A DNA stretch of 64,000 nucleotides, taken from Coriobacteriaceae bacterium. GTDB lineage: Bacteria > Actinomycetota > Coriobacteriia > Coriobacteriales > Coriobacteriaceae. Numbering within the stretch: position 1 is the first letter of the stretch; the number at the start of each line of letters is the position of its first letter. The position numbers and the translations under genes are program-made. The stretch is from contig SUUG01000005.1 in the NCBI GenBank assembly GCA_015062655.1, forward strand, positions 1 through 64,000. The letters are read 5' to 3'. Below, one piece after another: positions 18,933-28,914 of this stretch. The notes under the pieces were generated by a model. That model was not told where the DNA came from, ran no database searches, and saw only the letters and a list, made by a program, of their open reading frames with translations.

Positions 18933-20666
18933 CTACAGCGCCCATTGGGAGCTTTCCCGCTGCAGGCGAACCATGCGGGCGAACAGGCCGTCCCGCTCCA
19001 TGAGCTCAGCTGGGGCGCCCTGCTCAAAGACGCGCCCGGAGTCGAGCACCACCACCTTGTCGGCCCCCATGACGGTGCGCATGCGATGGGCGATCACGAT
19101 GACGGTCTTGCCGGCGAGCAGGCGCGAGAGCGCCTGCTGCACCTCCGTCTCGTTCTCCACGTCAAGCGACGCGGTCGCCTCGTCGAGCAGGACGATGGGG
19201 GCGTCCTTGAGCAGCGCCCGCGCGATCGAGATCCGCTGGCGCTCGCCGCCGGAAAGACGGGCCCCGTTCTCGCCGATACGCGTGTCGTAGCCCTGCGGCA
19301 GCCGACTCACGAACTCGTCGCAGTTGGCCGCGCGCGCCGCGGCGAGCACCTCGGCGTCGGTGGCGCCTTCGCGGCCGATTCGCATGTTGTCCATGACGGT
19401 CTCGTCGAAAAGCACGACGTCTTGGAAGACCTCTGAGAAATCAGCGAGCAGCACCTCGGGGTCGACCGTCGCCACGTCGACGCCGCCCACCGTCACGCGT
19501 CCGGACGTTGCGTCCCAGAAGCGGCACGCGAGCTTCGCGCACGTCGATTTGCCGCTCCCGCTGGGTCCCACGAGAGCGGTGACCTCGCCTTCGCGCGCCG
19601 TGAACGTCACGTGGGAAAGCACCGCCTCGTCGGTGCCTCCGTACGAGAACGACACGTCCTGGAACGCGATGTCGTGCCCATCAGGTTGGAAATCGGCCGA
19701 ACCCGTCATAGGCTGCTCTGCCGCCAGCGCGTTCGTACGGCGAATCGAGTGCCGCATCTCCATGAGTTCGGCGCCCGACTCCAGCACGACGTTGATCGGA
19801 TCGTACACGCGCGTCACCATCAAGAGGAATGTGAAGTACGTGAGGAAATCGACGCCTCCCGACACGATGAGCGCAGATCCCACGAGAATGGTCGTGGCAA
19901 CGCCGAGCTTGAGAAACGCCTGTCCGGACGATACCGTCACCCCTGTTGCGAGCTCGGATGCAACCTGCGCTTGCTCGAATGCGCCGAGCTTCTCGCGCAG
20001 CCTGTTCAAGAACGCATCTGAGCGGTTCGTCGCGCGAACCTCTTGCGCCCAGTCGAGGTACTCCTGAATGCCGTCGATCATGTCGAGCCGACGCGCTTCC
20101 TTCGCTGCCACCTTACGGTTGGCGAACCCGCTCGCCGCAACCATGATCAGCACCGCGACCGGCAGCGGCCAGAACGCGGCAAGTCCCAACCGCCAATCGA
20201 ATGCAATCGCGCCGACGACGACGATGGCGCTCGATATGCCCGTGCCGAAAAGCTGAGGAACCACGTGCATGAACATGCGCTCCTGGTCGGCGCAGTCCTT
20301 CATGATGGCGTTCGTGAGGTCGGACAGATCGCGTGTGCCGAAAAAAGACAGCGGCAGCATGCGCAGATGCTCGGCTATGCCCTCACGCTTGCGCGCGCTT
20401 TCCTCGTAGACGGGGCCGTAGGTGCTCTTGTACTCGAGCAGCTGCGTCACCGCGATGAGTGCCAGCACGAGGAGTGCCGCCACGAGATACGGCGCCAGAG
20501 CCGGCAAAGGCGTCCCCGACACGAGATGCGCCACGAGATCGCGAACAAGAAGGAGCAGGACGCACATCGGAACCATGAGCACGAGGTTCGCGATCGCGCA
20601 GAAGAGCACGCCTCGCTTGAAGGTGCGCCAGCCTTGGTCGGTGAGCCCGAGAGCCTTACGCAGCAT
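18933..20666 (-). CDS. ABC transporter, fused permease/ATPase (IrtB/YbtQ-like half)
   Basis: GPSGSGKSTCAKLACRFWD; LSGGERQRISIARALLKDAPIVLLDEATASLD. Confidence 0.92.
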   Translation of the reverse strand: MLRKALGLTDQGWRTFKRGVLFCAIANLVLMVPMCVLLLLVRDLVAHLVSGTPLPALAPYLVAALLVLALIAVTQLLEYKSTYGPVYEESARKREGIAEHLRMLPLSFFGTRDLSDLTNAIMKDCADQERMFMHVVPQLFGTGISSAIVVVGAIAFDWRLGLAAFWPLPVAVLIMVAASGFANRKVAAKEARRLDMIDGIQEYLDWAQEVRATNRSDAFLNRLREKLGAFEQAQVASELATGVTVSSGQAFLKLGVATTILVGSALIVSGGVDFLTYFTFLLMVTRVYDPINVVLESGAELMEMRHSIRRTNALAAEQPMTGSADFQPDGHDIAFQDVSFSYGGTDEAVLSHVTFTAREGEVTALVGPSGSGKSTCAKLACRFWDATSGRVTVGGVDVATVDPEVLLADFSEVFQDVVLFDETVMDNMRIGREGATDAEVLAAARAANCDEFVSRLPQGYDTRIGENGARLSGGERQRISIARALLKDAPIVLLDEATASLDVENETEVQQALSRLLAGKTVIVIAHRMRTVMGADKVVVLDSGRVFEQGAPAELMERDGLFARMVRLQRESSQWAL

Positions 20667-22506
20667 GGCCCGACCCCTTTCCCTCGATCCGCCACGAAAC
20701 GCTCGTGCGGTAGTCTTTCCACATCTTCGCGTAGAGGCCCCCCGCGGCGGCGAGCTCGTCGTGCGTGCCGCGTTCCGCGATTCGCCCTTGATCAAGAACG
20801 CAGATCTGATCGGCGTCCACCACCGTCGAGAGGCGGTGCGCCACCATGAGGACCGTCTTTCCTTCCGCTAGCACGGCAAGGGCCTTTTGGATGAGCGCCT
20901 CGTTTTCCGGGTCGGCGAATGCCGTCGCCTCGTCGAGCACGACGATCGGCGCGTCTTTCAGGATCGCGCGGGCAAGCGCGATGCGCTGGCACTCGCCTCC
21001 GGAAAGATAAACGCCGCGCGCGCCCACCACCGTGTCGAGCCCGTCGGGGAGCTTCGCGATGATGTCGTCGCAGCGGGCGGCACGCGCCGCAGCCTCCACC
21101 TCCGCGCGTGTCGCGTCGGGGCGGGCGGCGCGGATGTTGTCGGCGAGGCTCCGCTTGAACAGCCGGTCGTTCTGGAACACGAACGCCACGCGATCCATGA
21201 GCCGAGCGAGCGGTATGTCGCGCACGTTAACGCCTCCGATGCGAACGGCGCCCTCGCACGCGTCCCAGAAGCGCGGCACCAAGCTCGCCGCCGTGGTCTT
21301 ACCGCTGCCGGAAGCCCCCACAAGAGCCACCGTGGCTCCTGCGGGCACGTGCAGCGACACGTCCTCGAGCGCCGGAAACTCGGCGTCAGGGTAGGCAAAC
21401 GTCACGTGGTCGAACTCGATCGAGGCTTCGGAGGGCTCGGCTGCGCGCGCCGGGTCGGCGTCTTCCATGACGGGCGCGTCGAGGATGTTCTCTATGCGCA
21501 CGACGGCATCCTGGGCCTCGGTAAGCGCCTGCGAGGCGTACATCACCTTCGTCATCATCATGGTCGTGAGGGCGGAGAACACCGCGTAGAAGAGGAAGTC
21601 GGAGAGGAACGCGGCGAAATCCCCCGCGTTTTGCGCGAGCAGGATGCCCGCCGGCACGAGCACGACGAACGTGGAGTTGATCGCCACGAGCTGCGCCACC
21701 TGCGGCGGGGCGCAGAGGCGCACGTACGCGCCCGCGAACTCGCGGTACGCGCGAATCGATTCGCGGAACGTGGAAAACGAGCGCACCGTCTGCTGGAACA
21801 CCTTCACCACGGGGACGCCGCGCACGTACTCGACGGCGGCCTTGTTCATGCGGTCGAGCGCGTCTTGGTAGTTCTTCATGAACGTCATCATGTTGGTGTT
21901 CTCGTTGTCACCTCCACCTGCCATCATCCAGAACATGCACGCGGCGGACGCGATGATGGGAACAAGGCACAGCAGCCCCATCACCCAGTCGATGGCGAGC
22001 ATGACCGCGAGATACGCGACAGGAGTGATGAGCGCTCCGACGAAATCGGGGAAGCGATGCGCGAGAACTCCCTCGGTGAGCCCGGTCGCCCCTTCGATGA
22101 CGCGGCGCAGCTCGCCGGTGGCGTGCGCGTCGAAAAAGCCGAGCGGCACGCGGGAGAGATGCTCGAGGGCGGCATCCCGCATATTCGTCGCCGCGCGGAA
22201 CGCTGCGACGTGTGTGCACATGAGCGCCGCAAAATAGATGGCGAGCCCGCCAAGCGCGAATACAAACGCCGCGACGCCGTAGCCTGTCGCGTTCGGCGCC
22301 GCTGCCCACTCGGGCGCCACCGCAACGAGGTCGCGCAGCACGAACCATACGCACACGAGCATCGCGATGGAGCACAGTGCGTTCACGCCCGACAGCACGC
22401 ATCCGAGAATCGTGAGCTTTTTGTATCCGCCTGCAAAGTCGAGCAGCCGCATGATGGGATTGCGCTGCTTGCCGCCTGGGGCGCGTCTTCCCTGTTTCCT
22501 TTTCAT
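20656..22506 (-). CDS. ABC transporter, fused permease/ATPase (IrtA/YbtP-like half)
   Basis: GASGSGKTTAASLVPRFWDACEG; LSGGECQRIALARAILKDAPIVVLDEATAFADPENE. Confidence 0.92.
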   Translation of the reverse strand: MKRKQGRRAPGGKQRNPIMRLLDFAGGYKKLTILGCVLSGVNALCSIAMLVCVWFVLRDLVAVAPEWAAAPNATGYGVAAFVFALGGLAIYFAALMCTHVAAFRAATNMRDAALEHLSRVPLGFFDAHATGELRRVIEGATGLTEGVLAHRFPDFVGALITPVAYLAVMLAIDWVMGLLCLVPIIASAACMFWMMAGGGDNENTNMMTFMKNYQDALDRMNKAAVEYVRGVPVVKVFQQTVRSFSTFRESIRAYREFAGAYVRLCAPPQVAQLVAINSTFVVLVPAGILLAQNAGDFAAFLSDFLFYAVFSALTTMMMTKVMYASQALTEAQDAVVRIENILDAPVMEDADPARAAEPSEASIEFDHVTFAYPDAEFPALEDVSLHVPAGATVALVGASGSGKTTAASLVPRFWDACEGAVRIGGVNVRDIPLARLMDRVAFVFQNDRLFKRSLADNIRAARPDATRAEVEAAARAARCDDIIAKLPDGLDTVVGARGVYLSGGECQRIALARAILKDAPIVVLDEATAFADPENEALIQKALAVLAEGKTVLMVAHRLSTVVDADQICVLDQGRIAERGTHDELAAAGGLYAKMWKDYRTSVSWRIEGKGSGHAA

Positions 22507-22671
22507 TGAGACACCTTCTCGATTCATTACAAAAGATAAAGCCCTTTAACAACGTGCCGAAACATCGGAAATTCTTGCGGTATCTGACGTTATCGAACGA
22601 TTTCGCGAAAATAAAAAGCTGCCGCGCCGAAACCAGGGCGGCAGCTTTCGGGTTCTCGCAAGCAGCTCGCA

Positions 22672-23280
22672 CTAAGCTGAAATGCGCGCGAAGTGCTTGT
22701 TGAAAATCTTCGAACCGAGAAGACCGCCGATAATCGGGCCGACAACGCACAGGATGCCTGCGACGACGATAGCGGGGCTCTGCATGAAGCCGACGAGCGT
22801 CTCACCGTACTCGCGGCTCATGCCGGATTGGATGACCATGTCCACATAGGAGCTGCCCGCGAGAAACACCATCGACTCTTGACCGAACCAGAAGCACAGC
22901 GTCCATACCGCGAACGCCGCGATGACCGCTGCCTTTGAACGCTTGCCCGCCGCCATGATAACCTCGGCGAGCGCGCCGCCCACAACGATGCCCGCCGGCC
23001 CCGTCCAAAGCATGCCAAGCAGAAGCCCTACCGCCGCCACAATGACCGACATGATGACCGTCGCACCCGGCTTTGGCACGCGCGCGGCAAGGTATATCCA
23101 TACGATGCCGCCGGGAATCGCGCCGATGGCGTGCGTGAACCAGAACGTGCTGGCGTTCATGGCGAGAACCATCGCGAACACGAAGAACACGATGAAGAGC
23201 AGCAGCCCGAAAACCGCGATGAAAATGAAATCTTTGCCCTGGAGCTTGTTGCTCCTCTGCACCGATGCTGCCTTGACCAT
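22672..23280 (-). CDS. MptD-family ECF transporter S component
   Basis: Six-TM hydrophobic protein followed by ECF ATPase and T-component genes; MptD-like IPGGIVWIYLAARVPKPG. Confidence 0.78.
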   Translation of the reverse strand: MVKAASVQRSNKLQGKDFIFIAVFGLLLFIVFFVFAMVLAMNASTFWFTHAIGAIPGGIVWIYLAARVPKPGATVIMSVIVAAVGLLLGMLWTGPAGIVVGGALAEVIMAAGKRSKAAVIAAFAVWTLCFWFGQESMVFLAGSSYVDMVIQSGMSREYGETLVGFMQSPAIVVAGILCVVGPIIGGLLGSKIFNKHFARISA

Positions 23281-23375
23281 TAAACGTCTCCTTTCGTGAG
23301 GCAGTTGATGTTTGCGGCAGGCGCGCCTGCCGCGTCTTCCCTCGAGGGATGCGATGTCGCTTTTCTCGCCGCCGA

Positions 23376-24947
23376 TCATCCGAACCCGAACAGCTCGCGG
23401 GCGCGCGAGACCGTGGAAGCGTCGAGGTCGAAGCGCTCGACGATGCGGCCGGCTTCGAAATGCGCGATTTCGTCGCAGGTGCCGCAGGCAAACTCGAAGT
23501 CGTGCGTGATGATGACGATGCAGTGCCCCGATGCCTTGAGGCGTTCGATTTCCGCGGCGATGCGCTCCATGTTCGCGCGGTCGAGCCCGCTTGTCGGCTC
23601 GTCGAGCACGAGCACGCGCGAGCCCTGAAGCGAACCGGCGGCGATGGCCAGACGCTGGCGCTGGCCGCCGGAAAGCGAGAGCGGATGCCGGTCGCGCAGG
23701 GCTTCAAGCCCGAAGTCGGCAAGCTTGCCCTTCACAAGGGCAGCATCCGCGTCCGGTATGTCACCGGTCGCGCCGCCTGCCTCGGCCCGCCCCTCGCGCG
23801 CGCGGCGAGCATCCAGCGCAAGGCGCAACTCGCCTTCGACCGTGTCGCTGAACAGCTGGTAGCCGCTTTCCTGCATGCCGAGGAACACGCCGCCCGCACG
23901 CTTGCGCGCGCTGAGCGCCTGGCCGTCGATGCGAACTTCGCCTTCCACCTCCGCGTGAAGGCCGGCAAGGCAGCGAGCGAACGTCGATTTGCCCGCACCG
24001 TTGCGCCCGACGAGAGCCACGGCGCGACCTGCAACGGTATCGAAATCGCAGCCATCCACAACGAACGGGCCACGCCTGCCGTAGCGGGCCTTGAGCCCGC
24101 GCACCGAAAGCGCCGGGGTCCCTCCGTAAGAAGCTTTTGACCCTCCGTGCGCCGAATGTGCTGCGCGAGCCGAACGTGGTTCCACCTGCGTGATGTTCCA
24201 CGCGCGCAAGCCGAGGCTCTCACGCACCTGCTCGGACATCCGGGAGAAATCCTCTGCCGTCATATCCGCTTCGACCGTCCCGTCGCGCATGAGCACGATG
24301 CGGTCAGCCACGCCGCGCAGCCACCACAGACGATGCTCCGCGACGAGGACCGTCTTCCCGGCGGCTTTGAGCCGCTTGATCGCATCGCGCAAGCACAGCA
24401 TGGCGCGCACGTCGAGAGCGGCGGTGGGCTCATCCAGCACGAACGCGGACGGATCCATCGCATAAACCGATGCAACGGCTACGAGCTGCTTCTCGCCGCC
24501 CGACAAAGCCCGGATGTCCCGCTCGAGCAAATGCTCGATGCCCAAAGCGCGAGCCGTTAGCCCGACGCGGCGGGCGATCTCTTCACGAGGAAGGCCCATG
24601 TTCTCGCAGCCGAACGCGATTTCCGAGGTGGTGTCGAGATTGAAGAACTGGCTGCGTGGGTTCTGAAACACGCTTCCCACCGCACAGGACAGGTCGTCCA
24701 TCTCCCATCCGGCAATCGCCCTACCGAAGACGCTCACCTCGCCGGTCTCCTCACCCGCATACACTGCGGGAATGAGACCGTTCACCATGCGCGTCAGCGT
24801 CGTTTTCCCGCATCCCGACGGGCCCGTCACGACGACGCATTCGCCTTCGCGCTGCGCGAAACTCACGTCATGGGCAGAGGTGCCGACGACAGATTCGTAG
24901 GAGTGCCCCGCCTCTTGGAACTCGATTGCAATATCGCCCGCGCTCAC
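23376..24947 (-). CDS. Energy-coupling factor transporter ATPase (tandem ABC domains)
   Basis: Two Walker A motifs (GPSGCGKTTLTR; GRNGAGKSTFAR) and two signatures (LSGGEKQLVA; LSGGQRQRLA). Confidence 0.93.
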   Translation of the reverse strand: MSAGDIAIEFQEAGHSYESVVGTSAHDVSFAQREGECVVVTGPSGCGKTTLTRMVNGLIPAVYAGEETGEVSVFGRAIAGWEMDDLSCAVGSVFQNPRSQFFNLDTTSEIAFGCENMGLPREEIARRVGLTARALGIEHLLERDIRALSGGEKQLVAVASVYAMDPSAFVLDEPTAALDVRAMLCLRDAIKRLKAAGKTVLVAEHRLWWLRGVADRIVLMRDGTVEADMTAEDFSRMSEQVRESLGLRAWNITQVEPRSARAAHSAHGGSKASYGGTPALSVRGLKARYGRRGPFVVDGCDFDTVAGRAVALVGRNGAGKSTFARCLAGLHAEVEGEVRIDGQALSARKRAGGVFLGMQESGYQLFSDTVEGELRLALDARRAREGRAEAGGATGDIPDADAALVKGKLADFGLEALRDRHPLSLSGGQRQRLAIAAGSLQGSRVLVLDEPTSGLDRANMERIAAEIERLKASGHCIVIITHDFEFACGTCDEIAHFEAGRIVERFDLDASTVSRARELFGFG

Positions 24948-25786
24948 GCGATCACCCCGAACTTGGAAAGAACCAGCGCCGCCGCCACAACCGCGAACAG
25001 CGTCAGAAAAACGACATCGACTGCGCTCAGGCGCAAATCGTAATACGACGTGCGCGGGCGCGACGAATCCATGCCGCGCACAACGGCAGCGTTCGCCAGC
25101 TCGTCAGCCACGATTGACAACCGGCTCATGACGGGAACGAGCAGGTTTTCCATCACGCGCACCGGATGGGCGACCACGGTTCTCGGCGTGAGTGCCATGC
25201 CGCGAACGCGCAGAGCTTCGATGACCGAACGGAACTCTCCCGCCATCGTCGGAAAGAAGCGCAGCGTGACGCATATCGCGATAACCCCATGGCGCGGCAG
25301 ATGCGTACGCTGAAGTGCGCAGGCGAGCTCCCCGACACGCGTCGTCGCAATCATGGTGGAGGCGAACATCCAGGCGCAAAACACGCAGCGCGCCATCACG
25401 AGCATCGTTGCGAACGATGCGGCAACGCCGTTCGGAAGCAGCAAGAACGCATACCCCGCCACCATGACGATGGCGTAGGCGGCGCACCACCGCACAGCCG
25501 ACGCGATGCGCCCGCACCATACCGCCACCGCGGCTGCGAGCACGACGATCGCGACCTGCCCGACGATGAGACGCGGTGCGAACGCGCTGGCGTTGATAAG
25601 CACGAGGATGGCAAGCGACACGCGCGGGTCGAGTCGTCGGGGTGGGAGCGCGCAGGCATGCTGCTCGGCCGCACGCGGGTCGGCCTCGGAGGGACGGCGC
25701 CTCGCGCCGCCGCGATGCCCGACCGTCAACGAGCGCGCTCGGCCCGTCTCTTGTCCGGGTGCAATCTGTTCAGTAGAATTAACCAT
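24944..25786 (-). CDS. Energy-coupling factor transporter transmembrane T component
   Basis: CbiQ-like membrane protein with ALRVRGMAL and ...RGMDSS coupling motifs; overlaps the ATPase start. Confidence 0.88.
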   Translation of the reverse strand: MVNSTEQIAPGQETGRARSLTVGHRGGARRRPSEADPRAAEQHACALPPRRLDPRVSLAILVLINASAFAPRLIVGQVAIVVLAAAVAVWCGRIASAVRWCAAYAIVMVAGYAFLLLPNGVAASFATMLVMARCVFCAWMFASTMIATTRVGELACALQRTHLPRHGVIAICVTLRFFPTMAGEFRSVIEALRVRGMALTPRTVVAHPVRVMENLLVPVMSRLSIVADELANAAVVRGMDSSRPRTSYYDLRLSAVDVVFLTLFAVVAAALVLSKFGVIA

Positions 25787-25925
25787 GTCTAACATTATGG
25801 CGATTGAGCGTTTGGCTCCGCCCTTCGGGCGAGCTTTTGACGATTTTGACGAAACGCGTTCGACCAAGCCGAAATAGCCCCGCGGACACCCCCTGCGCGA
25901 GAAGACGAGCATAGAAGGCGAAACG

Positions 25926-26957
25926 ATGACAACAGCCCCAGCTAAAAACAAGGCAAGCCGCGCGAAAGCAGCGCAAAGCAACGATTCGAGAATCGACGCG
26001 ATGCTTCTTCCGCAGATAGCAAACATGCACGGCATGGAGATCGAAGGCGGTGGCGCACGCGAATGCGGGCGCTGCTGGACAATCGACCCCGCGTACGGTC
26101 GTGGGTCGTGTTGGTACCTCGCGATAGACGACGCGGCAGCACTCACCGTGTTCGACCTCCTATTCACCGAGACCGTCTCGCTTGCCGTCGCCGTGCCGAT
26201 TTGCTTCTGCTTCGGCAGCTACGGGCGCAACATGATTCCGTATTTCTCATCGCTCATCGAAAGCGAAAACGGCTGGGAATCGGGAACGCTGCTCGGTTAC
26301 GCGTGGCGGGGCGGCGTGTGCCGCGAAACCGTGCCTCCTGGCGAGCGCCTCGTCCTCGCAAGCATCTCGCTTCTGCCCGACGGCGCCGCTGAAATAGCAC
26401 GCGCCATCGGCACCGATCCGATAACACTCACCACGGCGATCGCCCGCCTCGACGGATCGTGGCGCATCCCCGCGCTCTCACGCCTGTTCGACGAGCTCAA
26501 GGTAGCGTGCCCCTCCCGCACCGTGGCCGAAGCCTATTACCGTTGCAAAATGATGGAGGCCTGCGCGCTCGTCGTCGATTGGAGCGAGAAGAACGCGCAG
26601 AGCGACGCGATGCGAATGCGCGCCGTCGACAGGACATCGCTCAACCTTGCCTGCGCGTTCGCGCGAGAGCACCTGGGCGACCCCATTGAGCTCGACGACC
26701 TATGCCGCGCCGCCTGCACGAGCCCGAGCAAGCTCGCGAGCTTGTTCCGTAACGCGGAAGGCACGACCCCCATAGGCTGGGTGCGCGACCGACGCATGGA
26801 GCACGCCTGCGAGCTTTTGGCCAGTACCGACAACCCGATCTCCGTCATCGCAGAGCGCGTCGGCTACTCGCGGCAGGGCAGCTTCTCCGAAGCATTCAAA
26901 GAGCGCTTCGGCATGACCCCGCAACGCTACCGCTCTCTCAACCGCACCACCCGATAG
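25926..26957 (+). CDS. AraC family transcriptional regulator
   Basis: C-terminal LDDLCRAACTSPSKLASLFRNAEGTTPIGWVRDRRMEHACELLASTDNPISVIAERVGYSRQGSFSEAFKERFGMTPQRYR. Confidence 0.94.
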   Translation: MTTAPAKNKASRAKAAQSNDSRIDAMLLPQIANMHGMEIEGGGARECGRCWTIDPAYGRGSCWYLAIDDAAALTVFDLLFTETVSLAVAVPICFCFGSYGRNMIPYFSSLIESENGWESGTLLGYAWRGGVCRETVPPGERLVLASISLLPDGAAEIARAIGTDPITLTTAIARLDGSWRIPALSRLFDELKVACPSRTVAEAYYRCKMMEACALVVDWSEKNAQSDAMRMRAVDRTSLNLACAFAREHLGDPIELDDLCRAACTSPSKLASLFRNAEGTTPIGWVRDRRMEHACELLASTDNPISVIAERVGYSRQGSFSEAFKERFGMTPQRYRSLNRTTR

Positions 26958-27592
26958 CCTAAAAGCGACGGGCTACCTGCAAGTTGGAGCCGTCTCGTTT
27001 TGACAGACGATTGGTTTTCTCCTTGGAATCGGATGGAGGTTTGAAAACGTATTGCGAGCTGAAGCTCAACGTCTTTCGAACGCGTTGTGAGTTTGAGCGA
27101 GGGTAATCGAAGACGTCTTTCGAACTGCCGAAATGCGTTTTTGAGTTTCGACCAGAATGACACGCGAATTGCCAGCTTGGGTCGGCGAGTCGCTCAGTGG
27201 ATGCTTTATCTGGAAAACGTCCGTTTGGCATGAGCGTCTAACTTGACTTAGGATGATGAGTCCCAGCAGGTCGTGCGGCAAATCCGTCACCAGTCAAAAC
27301 TCAGGCAGAAAACTCATGCGACGGTAAAGTGAAAAGAGCCGAGTTTGGGATGAGTTCTCTCTTGAAGAAGCTAACCGAATACAGCTGATGACGAGAGGAA
27401 ACCATAGATGAAACGAGGGCGAAATCGTAAAAATGGAACACTATTGTTTTACCGAGTGGGAGTAGGCCGAGGCAACCGTCTTTTCGAGGCAACCGCCTTC
27501 GTGGCCCCCGATCCGCGCGAGCGGACTGGGGGCTTTCCATGCCGCGGGGACCTGCGCCCGGGCCGCGGGAGCCGGCTCGCGGCAAACCGGGT

Positions 27593-27802
27593 GCGACTTG
27601 TACCGGTTTCAGCCGACCGGACGCGAACCTCGCGCCTCTTGTACCGCTTTCGGGCGCCTCGGCAAGTAGACCGTCCTTTGCCGATGGAGAATCCCCAGGT
27701 ACAGGGCCCGCGCGTTTTCACGCTACTTCGGAGATGCCGCAAAACTGGTACAAGTGGCGCTAGGTTTGATCGCCCGACCCTCAAACTGGTACAAGTGCGT
27801 GG
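27593..27802. repeat. Inverted repeat with two ACTTGTACC(A/G)GTTT modules per arm
   Basis: acttgtaccggtttc (~27596), cttgtaccgctttc (~27638), aaaactggtacaag (27741), caaactggtacaag (~27782). Confidence 0.75.
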
Positions 27803-27896
27803 AGTTTGGCGCCTCCCGGGGCGATATCTTGCCCTGCCGCAGTAATTGAAGAGGGGATTACCAACTCTGTTTGAGCGATTAGGGGATATAATGGGT

Positions 27897-28685
27897 CGCG
27901 AGACAAGCTGCGGCCATGTAACTCGCGACCGGGGTAGGAAGAGCCCCTGCATCGTGGCCTCGGACGCGAAGGTGGGGCGCGCGGCCCAGCGCATCGCCTA
28001 GGGCAAGTGCCTAAACTCCGGGCAGACCTGCGTGGGGCCCGATTACTTCCTGGTCCATGACGATGTGGCGGACGAGTTCGTGCGCGAGCTCGAGGGGCGC
28101 CTGCATGAGATGTACGGCGAGGACATCTTGGCCTGCCCGTGGTATCCGCACATGATCAACGAGCGGCATTTCGACCGCGTGTGCGGGCTGATCGACAGGC
28201 GCGGCCCTGGCGCCCGCGTGGCGCTCGGCGGCGGGCGCGACCGCACGACGCTCAAGATCGAGCCGACCGTGCTCATGGGCGTCAGCCTGGATGATCCGGT
28301 GATGGGGGAGGAGATCTTCGGCTCCGTGCTGCCGATCCTGATCTGGCGGGCCTTCGAGGACATAGAGGCGGTGACCGGGAGGTTCGGCGAGCCCCTGGCG
28401 TGCTACGTGTTCTCCGAGAGTCGGGAATTCCAAGAGCGCGTGATCGAGCGGCTGCCGTTCGGCGGCGCCGCGGTCAACGACGTGGTCGTGCCCCTGGCGA
28501 ACAACCGCATGGGCTTCGGCGGCGTGGGCGAGTCGGGCATGGGGGTGTACCACGGCAAGATGGGCTTCGACTGCTTCACGCATTACAAGTCGGCGCTGCG
28601 GAAGTCGACCCTCGTGGAGGTGCCCGTGCGCAGCGTTCCGCCCGTGCCCTGGAAGCTCAGGGTCGCGCGGCTGCTGATGGGGTAG
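27897..28685 (+). pseudogene. Aldehyde dehydrogenase, C-terminal remnant with in-frame TAG
   Basis: GRKSPCIV...RIA*GKCLNSGQTCVGPDYFLV...EEIFGSVLPIL...LPFGGAAVNDVVVPLANNRMGFGGVGESGMGVYHGKMGFDCFTHYKS; TAG at 27999-28001; N-terminal half missing. Confidence 0.88.
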
Positions 28686-28713
28686 CGCCCGACCGTCCCC
28701 AAGGAATAGGAGA

Positions 28714-28854
28714 GATGCCGAGCGTTCGTGATTCGGCATGAAAAGCAAGAAAAAGGCCGTATCGCGAACGCTCGGCATCTGCGTGAGTGGGCTGAGCGTT
28801 CGTGATACGGCAAAACGGCACGCGTAGATGCCGAATTACGAACGCTCGGCATCG
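28714..28854. repeat. Two adjacent GAGCGTTCG-family hairpins
   Basis: GATGCCGAGCGTTCGTGATTCGGC...GCCGTATCGCGAACGCTCGGCATC, then GCTGAGCGTTCGTGATACGGC...GCCGAATTACGAACGCTCGGCATC. Confidence 0.85.
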
Positions 28855-28914
28855 GGGTCAGTGGAGTATCGAGGATGGCGGAGCCGGCGGTGCATCGGGG
28901 CGGCGAGGGGGGCG

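Noticed and set aside
27593-27802. Possible CRISPR array in the repeat clusters
   Set aside because: Repeats alternate in orientation, spacing is irregular and no cas genes are present.
9258-28001. Genome-wide amber reassignment
   Set aside because: TAG is the normal terminator of several intact genes here (thiC, thiD, rpsE); decay or sequencing error is simpler.
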